Shown here in pieces: positions 11,316 to 21,541 of a stretch of DNA of 64,000 nt. The DNA comes from Saccharomycopsis malanga. Taxonomy: Eukaryota > Ascomycota > Saccharomycetes > Ascoideales > Saccharomycopsidaceae. Location: positions 434,001-498,000 of the forward strand of contig CP025325.1 of assembly GCA_004014935.1 (NCBI GenBank). Reading direction: 5' to 3'. Under the pieces are notes generated by a model, which searched no databases, had not been told where the DNA came from, and saw only the letters and a program-made list of their open reading frames with translations. Position 1 is the first letter of the stretch, and the number at the start of each line of letters is the position of its first letter. The position numbers and the translations under genes are program-made.

Positions 11316-12863
11316 GATAATTAAGAGGAATAAACATCGGCAATTAAATGAGATGGAAAGATGGATAACGCAATAAGAAAAAACATGAATGTTCGAATTT
11401 TAACACAGCCTCCCCAATATGAATGTGATAAAGTATCGTGACATGAGGAAGAATCAATTGAAAATATGAGAGCACAATGTGCGAAACGTTCTGCGAGTAC
11501 TGGCGTTAGTACAGATTTTTTACCTTTTGTTCAAGTAAAGTGTCTAGTTTTTAAAATAAAATTAATTTGTTTTTAAAAAATAAAAGATTTTCATGATGTT
11601 TGATTTCGAAGACTCAATATTACTGTCTGTGCTTACAAAGTGAGGCTTGATGGATTGTCAAACCAATCACCGAATGGTTCCCGTTATCAAAGTCGTTTCT
11701 TCAAAATTAATTGGGAGAGATTATCAAAGACGTGTCTGCTATGAATGTGGAACAACTATTAAATGCCTATTGTTTTCCCGAAAATTTTGACTGGTATACA
11801 CTCGAACTCAATAATGTCATTTGTCCAGTCATTCACAAAATAGTTGATCAATTCCTCTTTTCAAGAATTATCAACGTTACACTGAAGTGTTAGACTTGTT
11901 GAAGACAATCAATAAGAAATACGAAAACCACTGACACATTCTACATCATCACTTTTCAACCTCATTGAAGTTCTAATTGATCTTGAAATTTTTAATGTAA
12001 CAACAACGATCAAACTGTTATTGACACTGCAACTGATCTGTGTGAGCAATTAGAGGGAAAGACACTTTTTTGAAGAAATATACCTTTTTGATGATTTCCT
12101 GACAAGTATTTTATTTTAAACCATGGTTTTGGTATTGATGTTTCAGGAGTCATTGTTCCAGGAATTAGGAGCACTATTAAATGCATGGTTGAAGGGGCCG
12201 TTAACATTGGAATTTTAAAAATTGAAGACGTCACTTATTGAGGAAGCTCCAACAAACCTACTCAGTTGTCACAAATTCATTTTAAAGGTGCCTTTTCTTA
12301 CGGTTCAACAAGACAACAAGAATTGTTGTTAGTCTGGAAGATTATACTTATCGAAGCTTGATAAGTTCCGCATTCAAGTATCTTCGAAATGTGTCGTCTA
12401 TTTTTTAAAAACCTGATGGAGAATGTTTAGTTATTTATTCTGCTAGTGGTTCTGCCAGATCTGGTAGTGTGTCGGTTGCTACTCGTCTCCCTGATTTACC
12501 TGTAAATGACGTTTCATTTCAAGGTTGAGACAGCAATGTTCGACAACATACTGAATGTGAGGAAAGTCCTGATGTTAAAATCATTTCATAATCTGATGAC
12601 CTATGGTGGAACAATGAAATGTGCACAATAGCAGCAAGACTCGGTTCTGCTTTGAGCGATGGAAAAACATTCAAGAACAGTCATACGGAAGATTTGAATG
12701 ATATTGGGTCAATGTCAATCAGACCTATTTGGGCAACATGCCATTGAAGGTTCAAAGTCAGTTGAAGCTGGCCCTACCAGATCCTTCGTCTCGGAAAAAA
12801 AACATTATTCCGAGAATGAAGTTCTCGGTCTCGCCTTTGCTCTAGGAGCCTCAAAGTTCTTTT
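11316..12863 (+). mobile_element. Very decayed retroelement-like sequence
   Basis: Lies between two LTRs in opposite orientation. Around 12110-12300 there is weak resemblance to the end of a copia-type protease domain, but identity to the other copies is low, so this may be an older or different copia family. Many breaks; no host gene seen. A 60-codon frame at 11711-11893 is unrecognised. Confidence 0.35.
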
Positions 12864-13252
12864 TGTTGTAATTTTATAATCGTTTCACTTGACATTTTAT
12901 TCAATTCCCTATATCAACATATATATATCTATCATATATAATTTAAAATATATAACATAAACACAGATAGGGAGACAATCTTGGTATTTAAATATTCAAC
13001 TTTTTTTAGAAAACACCTTCTTAGTCATCGCTTGGATTAATCACTTAAATTTGTATCTCGGATTAATCACTTAAATTAATATCTCGAATTAATTACTTAA
13101 ATTAATATCTCGAATTAATTACTTAAATTAATATCTAGGATTAATCACTTAAATTATTACCTAGGATTAATCACTTAAATCAGTATCTCGGATTAGTCAC
13201 TTAAATCAGTACGAGACTTTTCTCAGACATCCTTTGAATTGCCTATTCAACA
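12864..13252 (-). mobile_element. Ty1/copia LTR (389 bp, longest in window)
   Basis: Complete from TGTTGTAA to CAACA on the minus strand. It has seven to eight ~26-bp repeat units, which accounts for its greater length. No matching target duplication. It abuts a SINE just inside that SINE's tRNA-like head. Confidence 0.88.
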
Positions 13253-13569
13253 CTCACTGCTCTCGGAGAATAGAACAACAAGACTTAACAGGAACACGGG
13301 TTCGATTCTCAAGACGACAATTTTACTCGCGGCTTTTAAGCATGGTGAACGTGATTTCACAGGCAAGTGCAACTGTCTGAAACACGACCAAAGTCTAGGG
13401 CTAACTTTCCAACCCAACAGGTGTTCCAGAAAAGACGATGGGCAGTTAACAATGAACGGGACATGATTGGGTTCTCCTTACTGAAATTTACCAAGTCCCC
13501 TTAGACATAGATAGCGCATATATACGAAATTGATATGCAGAGAGCTTGAAATATATGATATTATTATTA
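13253..13569 (+). mobile_element. tRNA-derived SINE, head truncated at an LTR
   Basis: Begins just after the A box (GCTCTCGGAGAATAG), keeps the B box GGTTCGATTCT (13299-13309), the body (GGCAAGTGCAACTGTCTGAAA) and the tail ending AGCTTGAAATATATGATATTATTATTA. The A box was lost at the LTR junction. Confidence 0.85.
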
Positions 13570-14099
13570 AAGATGTTTGATACTTTAGATTATAAAATGT
13601 GTTATTGATGGTAAACCTCTTTATGGTTCTAGTCCTATGATCAACTAGATACAGTAAACCCGTTATTCTGTGTTTCCATCTACATTTGCAAGCCTTGTGC
13701 CTTTTCCCATCAGTATTCATTCCCGTGTCTACACAAGTGGTGTGCAACGCTTCATTACCCTTTTATGTATTTCATCATTCTCACCACTATGGAAGACTCT
13801 AGTTCCTCCTTAATCACAGCCCTCTTTTATCTAAATGTACAAATATTAAATAAGCATAAAAATGTAGCTTTCATTATAATGATTAGAATAAACTAGTGAG
13901 ATTGAAAAAAAGTCCTTTAATGGATCTTATGCATATTGGAGTAACCCGTGTTGAGATTTTATAATCCTGTCATTTGAAATCGTATCAACTATATGTCACT
14001 TCATTTAGTCCTATGATGTGAACTTGGATGTTTTACAATTTCAATGCAACTTTGATTATCATCATATAGCTTTACATATGCTGTATGAATACCATTTTC
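13570..14099. other. Gene-free stretch between SINE and copia fossil
   Basis: About 530 bp of AT-rich DNA with only short chance frames. No similarity recognised. Confidence 0.45.
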
Positions 14100-14895
14100 T
14101 GCAAACAGTTGTTTTAATCAAAACTCTTCCTTCACAAAGTACACGTTTCGCAGCTGTAAAATATCATTCTTTTGGTTCTTCAAGATATCTTGAAATTTCA
14201 CCTACGATGTAACTACTATTCTGCCCGATTTCTTCTGAAACCAAATTTTTCTAATTCACCGAATAGTATTCCTTTTAGTTGTGGAACCTTGAATAACAAA
14301 CGAGGTACCGCCATCCGATGCGACTTTTCGAACTTTCATTTTCCTTTTGGATACTTCCCTCTCTGAAACAGAACTGGGCTTGAAACAACACTCGTTACAA
14401 ATTAACTTTAACGCATCAGATCGGTTTCTCGATAGAACAGTCTTAGTATAGATTTTTTAATATGTTTCTTTCGCTTTACTTGCACTATTAACGAACCTGA
14501 TATAACCATCCACAATGGTTAAAAGATAAACAAAGCCATCTACTGATTCATGGTTAAATGGTCCACAGGATATTGACCATCACGAACTTCCACATCTACT
14601 GTAATGTCTCTACACGAGTAAAATTGTTAATAGTTAAAATAACTTATTTGATTCACCATAACCAGCACGACCAGAGCCATTAAAATGCGACAGTTTACTC
14701 TACGCCACTTTAGCAACAACATTGAGTATAACAAAAGTCAACACTTCATCCAAAAAAAGCAGTTCGTGTGCAGTAGTTTGTTTATTATCATGATCAACTA
14801 TACCAAAGTTGACTAGGGCCTCGGGAGAGCTCACAATCTGTTGTAATTTTACTTTACTACCAGTTGACGACTTATTAACTACCTGTCTCATCGCT
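14100..14895 (-). mobile_element. Decayed Ty1/copia internal fragments
   Basis: Pieces of the RNase H, reverse transcriptase, integrase and gag regions in minus orientation, in order but with large gaps, matching copy B at reduced identity. An old fossil with many breaks. Confidence 0.75.
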
Positions 14896-14920
14896 ATTTT
14901 GAAAACAAATATAAGGAGAC

Positions 14921-14990
14921 TGTTGTACTTGCGGGTCAGGGTTGTACAGCCTATATTCTTCGGGTTTTTTGCTTTTGGATTGATTTACTC
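14921..14990 (-). mobile_element. LINE fragment (C-terminal ORF2 piece)
   Basis: Read on the minus strand it matches LINE copy 1 at about 3635-3705. It starts directly at the tail of the neighbouring SINE, in the same orientation. LINE copy 3 starts close to the same LINE position and also follows a SINE tail. Confidence 0.75.
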
Positions 14991-15354
14991 CTAATATAAT
15001 ATCTCATATTTCAAGCCCAGTACATATCAGTTTCGTATATACGCGCTATGTCTAAGGGGACTTGGTAAAACCCAGTGGGGAAAACCCAATCATGTCTGGT
15101 GGGTCATAATCTGATCCAAAATCTGATCATAATCGTATATATCATTATCGTTTCACCCAATAAGTTGCAAAGTTAGCATTAGACTTTGGTCTAGGTCTGT
15201 TTCAGACAGTTGCACTTGCCTGTGAAATCACGTTCAGCATTGTAAAAAACAGAGAGTAAAAGTGTCGTCTTGGGAATCGAACCCGTGTTCCTGTTAAATC
15301 TTGTTTTTCTCTTCTCCGAGAGCTCTGACCACTGAGACAAATGGCCCAGCGGGT
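14991..15354 (-). mobile_element. tRNA-derived SINE, full length
   Basis: Head GCTGGGCCATTTGTCTCAGTGG with A box at 15329-15339; B box GGTTCGATTCC at 15273-15283; shared body; tail ending GGGCTTGAAATATGAGATATTA. The central variable segment carries a TGATCAGATTTTGGATCAGAT-type block, as in the copy at 34091. The LINE fragment follows its 3' end directly. Confidence 0.88.
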
Positions 15355-15375
15355 AGCCATTGTTGCATCGAGTTC

Positions 15376-15508
15376 TGTTGAATAGACAATTCAAAGGATG
15401 TTTGAGAAAGTATTTTATTTATCAAATCTAAAAGTACCAAAAAGAATGTTTGAGAAAAGTATCTAATTAATTAAAAATGTCAAGTGAAAGGATTATGAAA
15501 TTACAACA
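15376..15508 (+). mobile_element. Short Ty1/copia-family LTR variant
   Basis: A 133-bp LTR with intact ends (TGTTGAATAG to TTACAACA) but without most of the central part, including the ~26-bp repeat array. The flanks show an imperfect AGTTC/TGTTC match, possibly an old target duplication. Confidence 0.75.
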
Positions 15509-16490
15509 TGTTCTCATGGATAACATGGGTTAGACACGATATCCGGCGGTTGTGTTGAATGGGTTTGTGATGTTCTTTTTTAGTTCTGTTTTCTTTTATA
15601 ACTCTGTCGGCATGCTGTGCTAACTTTTGTTGCATCCTTCGACCTCAAATGGTAATGCGCCGGAAACTTCCAAAGTTTGAAAACGCTATTCGACCTTTAG
15701 TCGGACTTAATGTTGAGTGTGTGACTCTTGGGGTTCCTGGCTTTCCTGGCCGCTCCAAGCGTTAGACCTAAGGCTCTTTTTTTTTCTACTTGAATTTATT
15801 TGGTTCGGCTCATGTCATTGCAGTCTTGGCGCCATACACTTCCATGCTAGTTGATGATTAGTTTCAAACAAGCTTGTATTAATACTCTTGTCGCTACTCC
15901 AGACTGACCTTCTGTTACAATGCTTAGCTGGTTATTTCTAGTTGTGATCTTGTTTAATTTCTTGACAGCATTGGTTACATGTTCATTGAATTTCAAGCCA
16001 GTATCAAGTGTAACACATAAAAACTAGACTGATGCTTTATTCTGCCATTTGGGAGCTTTAAACCAGATGATCTCCGGATCACTAGGCATTGGTTGTGTGT
16101 TCGTCGTCCAGGCTTGTTTTCTGGCTTGAAGGATCTCATGTGTTGCAATTTTTGTCCTAAGCCAAACGCACTGGCATTCTTCAAGTCGCTTATACAAGTC
16201 TGGCAGATACAACATGAACAATAGTGACAGGAGTTAGAAGCCGTGTGGGGCTCCACAGTCGGCCTTGGTAAACTTCTTGCTAAGGGTTGCATTGATTTGG
16301 GATTGTGTAGTGTGAGCTCAGCAGAACCATGAACTACGTCAAAAGGTATGGCGGTAGATCTCGACAAAGGAAATTGTTTCTTAACATGTCTGTGCACAGT
16401 TCAAAAGGCGTTCTTGAGGTCTATAATTAGGACTGGAAGATTGGCAGCTTTAGCCTTTTGCATCTGTTTCTTCTTCATGGACCCCAATTT
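15509..16490 (-). mobile_element. Old LINE copy 4, decayed, inserted in a host pseudogene
   Basis: Aligns on the minus strand to LINE ORF2 from the region following TWGPMMKKQ through the reverse transcriptase to about copy-1 position 3605. It is far more diverged than copies 1-3. It retains GSPLLSLLFMLYLPDLY-like coding remnants near 16200 and has a longer segment after the FVDD region. Many frame breaks. At about 16490 it switches to host pseudogene sequence. Confidence 0.75.
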
Positions 16491-18142
16491 GAATGTAATG
16501 ACGGAGACTTTAATTTTTCCTTCATAGAACTGGCGCTCATTGAGGACAGAGGGCTTTTGTTCTGTAGTTTTCCGGCATCCACATCGACCGAAAGATTCTT
16601 CTTTCTTGTAAGCTTTTCCTTCAAGAATGTTTTGGTTGTTGTTCAGTTCCTCCTGTGATGTCCATTAGTGGCAGCATTCGTAGAAACATTTTCAGCACTT
16701 ATGGTTCCCATACTATTAGCATTTCTCAAACTTTCTGATTTTGATAATCTTGTGTCCATTACCATTAACATTATGGAACAACGCCTTGTAGTAGAGTCAA
16801 AAGGATTTGATTTCCAGTCATCGTTTTCATCACTAGATAACATGCCAAGTTTCACGAAATCCTTAGTTTCCTCTAGCAAATTGTCTGTAGAAATAAAACT
16901 GTTGTACTTTGATGAAAAATCATTGCCAAATGAATGGGCACTTTCGTTTCTGAAAAAATAGTTTGTATCATTGAGTTTCATCTGCTGTGTACACTACTGT
17001 CAGGCTCACTGCTGCTTTCATCGCTGCCAGTGATCATGGAGGATACAAACGGCTTGTTATTAGGTTCTTGGAGCTTTTGCGTTCAATGTTGTTAGGAATA
17101 TTTAGAGATGTAAAGTCGGTATTACTATGGGAGAGGTTACGCAATGAATGTGGAAACCCTTCTCTAATAGGTGTGAAGAGGCGTGTTGGAGGTTGTTATC
17201 GATACTCCATTGATACAAGACATTGCTCAAACTTTGTGATTTTTTATGATTGTTGCCTAATCTATGAGGAGAACTTTTGGGAAGTAGCACTCATTGGAGT
17301 GCTGTGTTCATCTCAACTGCTTTTTTAGTTTCTGCTGAGCTAGCAGCAGAACTCCCTGAGTTGTTTAAAAATTCAGACGATGTTATCTAGATAGATCTGT
17401 CTGGCGGACGACTTCCATTTCTAGGACAAACATTGATAGCTATGCTAAGATCTTTACTTTCAATGCTCAACGTGTCGGATTGGGAGATTTTAGATATAGT
17501 GTTGAAAACCAATGGATAACTAATAGCCGAATTGGATGATGTCAAGTCGTTGACACTAGTTCTGTTTTCAAGAAGCGATTCAAATCTAGCATCGTTTCCA
17601 CCATGGTTTAAAAAATTCATCAAGCCTGAAGTGAAGACGTTATGGACTTTGACTCGTTTTGCAATAAATAGAAATCAGACAGGTTGTTGATGGTGTCGGA
17701 GTCGCTACGGTAAATGCTTGCGTCATCGTTACCAGACGTCAGAGGCGATAATGAAATGTGAGAATCAGGCGTAAAACTATTGGTGTGAAGCATTTGGTGA
17801 AAAAGAGCGAGAGCCCGTAGCCAAAAGAGATTGGTTATTCATATTTAAGAGATTGACCCCGGAATAGATTTGGTTCAACAAGTTTCTCTTGTTCAAGTTG
17901 GGACTGTCAGTTTCATCGTTACTATTTATGACGATGATGGGATTTCCCGAAGCGCTGAAGATCTCTGATATCTTAGGCTTGCTGTCGGAACTGTCGTGAC
18001 GGTTTCTGTTATTTGTAGCGTTGGTCGCCGCAGAGTTCCCAAAGTTCTCGTCATTGCTAGGGTTAACGATCGAGGTGTCAAAAGTCAAATGACTTGAAGT
18101 GGGCGGTGAAAACAAGTGAAAATTGTAGCTGTCGCTAGCCAT
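16491..18142 (-). pseudogene. Broken Ser/Asn-rich host gene, unidentified
   Basis: A probable start lies at 18142 (MASDSYNFHLFSPPTSSHLT...). The reading passes through at least four frames: 18142-17777, 17770-17640, 17623-17387 and 16981-16643, then a last piece KKNLSVDVDAGKLQNKSPLS near 16600. All pieces are Ser/Asn-rich with many potential phosphorylation sites, typical of a disordered regulatory protein. Order and orientation are consistent with one gene of more than 500 codons. LINE copy 4 interrupts its 3' part. I do not recognise the family; an intact parental copy elsewhere is possible. Confidence 0.55.
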
Positions 18143-18540
18143 TTTTAGCACCGTTTTAGGTTCGAAAAACTAAGATGTTGATTGGTTGATGACTTTAGAT
18201 GGTCGCAAGTATTGCACTTGTCAATATACTCTCAGCAAACAAAATCTAATCTGTTCACGTAGAATCAAAGAAGATACTTACAATAATGAAACAGCTGGTT
18301 ATCATTTTAAAAGTGCGAATTAGCGTGTAACCACACGGATTCCTAAGTAGTGGGACTTCCAACTATGCGATATACTAGACTCCAAAGATAAAACATTTAT
18401 AGTGTCACTCATGCAATTCACCCACCCTTGCATGCTATTGGTCTGAATACTACCCTTGCCCTCAAAAGAGGCCTTGGTAATTACGAAAAATATATGGCGA
18501 TTTTGGAGGATATATCTCTATTAAGTATATATGTAGAACA
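18143..18540. other. Upstream flank of the Ser/Asn-rich pseudogene
   Basis: AT-rich with no frame of note. Probably the former promoter region of that gene. Confidence 0.4.
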
Positions 18541-18890
18541 TTAATAATAATAATAATAATCTTATATTTCAAGCCCAGTACATATCAGTTCCGTATATAC
18601 GCGCTATGTCTAAGGGGACTTGGTAAAACCCAGTGGGAAAAAACCCAAGTGTCACAGTCATTGTAAACTTCTCGCTGGCTTTCCTGAACGCCCGATGGGT
18701 TGGAAAGTAAGCACTAAACTTTTGTCTAGGTCGCATTTCAGACAGTTGCACTTGCCTGTGAAATCACGTTCAACATTGTAAAAAGCAGCGAGTAAAAGTG
18801 CCGTCTTGGGAATCGAACCCGTGTTCCTGTTAGGTCTTGTTTTTCTTTCCTCCCCAAGAGCTCTGAGCACTGAGCCAAATGGCCCAGTGG
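18541..18890 (-). mobile_element. tRNA-derived SINE, full length, closest to the LINE tail
   Basis: Head CCACTGGGCCATTTGGCTCA with A box at 18867-18877, B box GGTTCGATTCC at 18809-18819, body and tail, ending in (ATT)n. From TTTTACTCGCTGC to the end it matches the 3' tails of LINE copies 1 and 3 almost base for base, including the central GAAAGCCAGCGAGAAGTTTA block. It is the best type specimen of the SINE family here. Confidence 0.92.
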
Positions 18891-18944
18891 CTTGTTTTAT
18901 ATTTGTCTCTTTTTTTATTAGTGTAAGCCCAACATTATTATATA

Positions 18945-19230
18945 TGTTGAATAGGTAATTCAAAGGATGTCTCAGAAAAGTCTCGTACTGATTCAAGTGA
19001 TTATTAATCCGAGATATTAATTCAAGTAATTAATTCGAGATACTAATTTAAGTGATTAATCCGAGCGATGACTAAGAAGGTGTTTTCTAAAAAGTTGAAT
19101 ATTTAAATACCGAGATTGTCTCCCTATCTGTGTTTATGTTATATATTTTAAATTATATATGATAGATATATATATGCTCATATAAAAAATTAAATAAAAT
19201 GTCAAGTGAAAGAATTATGAAACTACAACA
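18945..19230 (+). mobile_element. Ty1/copia LTR (286 bp)
   Basis: Complete ends, TGTTGAATAGG to CTACAACA, with three repeat units. The flanks do not match, and LINE copy 2 is cut exactly at its 3' end, so this is probably a recombination product. Confidence 0.88.
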
Positions 19231-21228
19231 TCCCAAAGTTTTAAAAAGCTCTTTGACCTATAGTCGTGACTTTATTGGCATCCTTGCGGCATTCTCCAAA
19301 CATTTGCGTACCGGATTATAGTCATGTGTATTAAGCACAAATGGTAATGTTTTTTCCAATATGCATTTGTTCCTGGATATATTGCTTGATGGGATTCCTG
19401 ACTCAATGTTGCGTATGTCAGTATTGGTTCTTTTGACGGCTACAAGCGTTAGTCTTAAAGCTCTGTTCTCTGCTACTTGGATTTGTTTGGCCCTTGTCGT
19501 TGCAATATTTGCGCCATACACTTCCATTCCATAGTTGATGATCGGCTTCAAACAAGATTGTAACAATACTCTTGTTGCTACTCCAGACTGCCCTTTTGTC
19601 ACTTTGCTTAGTTGGTTCATGCTGGTTGTGACTTTGTTAGTTTCTTGACGACGTTGTTTACATGTTCATTAAATTTCAAGCCAGTATCGAGTGTAACACC
19701 TAATAACTTGACTATTTTGTCTTCTTGCTTAGTTCCACCATTTGGGAGCTTTAACGTAGATATTCTCCGTCCTGAAGGGTCTTGGTCGTGTGTTCGTCGT
19801 CCACAAAGGTAAAAGCCTTAACTTTGACATTCTTCTCTTCTAGTGCCTCATACAAGTCTGCCAGATACAACATAAACAATAGTGGCAGAAGTGGGGAGCC
19901 TTGTGGGACTCCACAGTCAACCCTGATAATCTTTTTGCTGAGGGTACCATTGATTTTGAATTGTGTCGTGCGAGCTGAACAGAAATCATGAACTAAGTCG
20001 CAAAGGTATGGCGGTAGATCTCGAGCAAGGAGCTTGTTTCTTAATAAGTCTCTGTTCACATTTCCAAAGGCGTTCTCAATGTCTATAATTAGTGCTCCGG
20101 AATGTTGACAGTTTGGGCCTTTACGTTTCTTGGCTGAGCGTAATATGCGTTTATAGCTACTATAGATTTCTTCCGTTACTGCCACTAAACCGTCCGTTGC
20201 ACAATATCCCAGTCTTGCTCCAAACAGGTTTGGAGTAAGAGAGGTTACTTGCAAAAGTCGGTTTTGAATGACCTTTTCAAAAGTCTTTGCCATAGTGTTT
20301 ATAAGGCTGATCGGTCGGTAGGCCTTGGTACTTGATAATCCGGTTTTCCTGGTTTTGTGATAACTACTGTCAATGAGTGTTTCCATGGATCCGGGAACCG
20401 TCTCCACTTCAAGCACGCATTGAAAATGACTAGCAACTGCTCCCTAAACCATTCAACCTGTAGTAACCGTTTAATCATTCCGTTCGTAATTTTATCTGGA
20501 CCAGGCGCTTTTTTCTTGTTCAAATACTTTGTTGCCTTTGAAATCTCCTTGAAGGAGATTTCTGGGAAATCACTAGTAGGAGAACTTATTGCTGTCGTAC
20601 TTTGGTTTGCCCTAGCCCTAGCCCTAGCCCTTTGAGGATAAAAGTGGTTCGCGAACAACTTGACTTGTTTTCGGAACGACTTCTCCATGGGGCTAAATTG
20701 ATTTCTTCTTGCTTGAGTATATTTATACACTGCCCATACATTCACTTGGTTTCTTGATTTCAAAAAGCTGTTCCATTTATCTGCTTTCGCTTTTTGAATC
20801 TGTTTTTTCATCATGGGACCCCAAGTTGAATATAATGATGGATTGCGTCTTATTTGCCCAAGTTTGTTTCTTAAATTTCTAATGTCATTCGTCATCCATC
20901 GTTTGTGCCACTGTTTTGGTTTCATTTTTGGAGTGTTTGCATTAATGGCTCTTCTTATTTGTTTGGTGAAGCTGGCTGTTACTCTGTTTAATGACTCTGT
21001 TGAATTTATGTTTCTTTTGACCTGTTTCTTGTTTAAGCGTTCAGCTATTTGGTCCCAATTTGAAAGCTCAAAATTGTAGACTTCATGGCTTTCTGCTAGA
21101 ATCTTGTTTTCTTGTATTGTTGTTGTTACTGCTAAATGGTCAGATCCTACTTCTTTATATAATTCATTGACTTTGGCTACAATAGGTCTCTAGAAACGAA
21201 CACAACATCAAGAACATTGCCTTGACGG
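19231..21228 (-). mobile_element. LINE copy 2, truncated at both ends by LTRs
   Basis: Covers ORF2 from the end of the endonuclease to the C-terminal domain, nearly identical to copy 1 (the 221-aa reverse transcriptase piece at 19751-20416 matches copy 1 residue for residue). It carries the same frame breaks as copy 1 at the same places. It differs in having four instead of seven AGGGCT units. Both ends coincide with LTR boundaries and lack target duplications, so it was captured by LTR-mediated rearrangement. Confidence 0.9.
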
Positions 21229-21541
21229 TGTTGTAATTTCATAATTCTTTCACTTGACATTTTATTCAATTTCCTATATCACCATATATATCTATCATAT
21301 ATATATTTTTTAAATATATAACATAAACACAGATAGGGAGACAAATCTCGGTATTTAAATCTTCAACTTTTTTTAAAAAACACCTTCTTAGTCATCGCTC
21401 GAATTAATCACTTAAATTATTATCTAGGATTAATCACTCAAATTAATATCTAGGATTAATCACTTAAATTATTATCTGGGATTAGTCACTTAAATCAGTA
21501 CAAGACTTTTCTCAGACATCATTTGAATTACCTATTCAACA
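21229..21541 (-). repeat. 3' LTR of copia copy B
   Basis: 313 bp with four ~26-bp repeat units. Abuts the truncated end of LINE copy 2. Confidence 0.9.
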
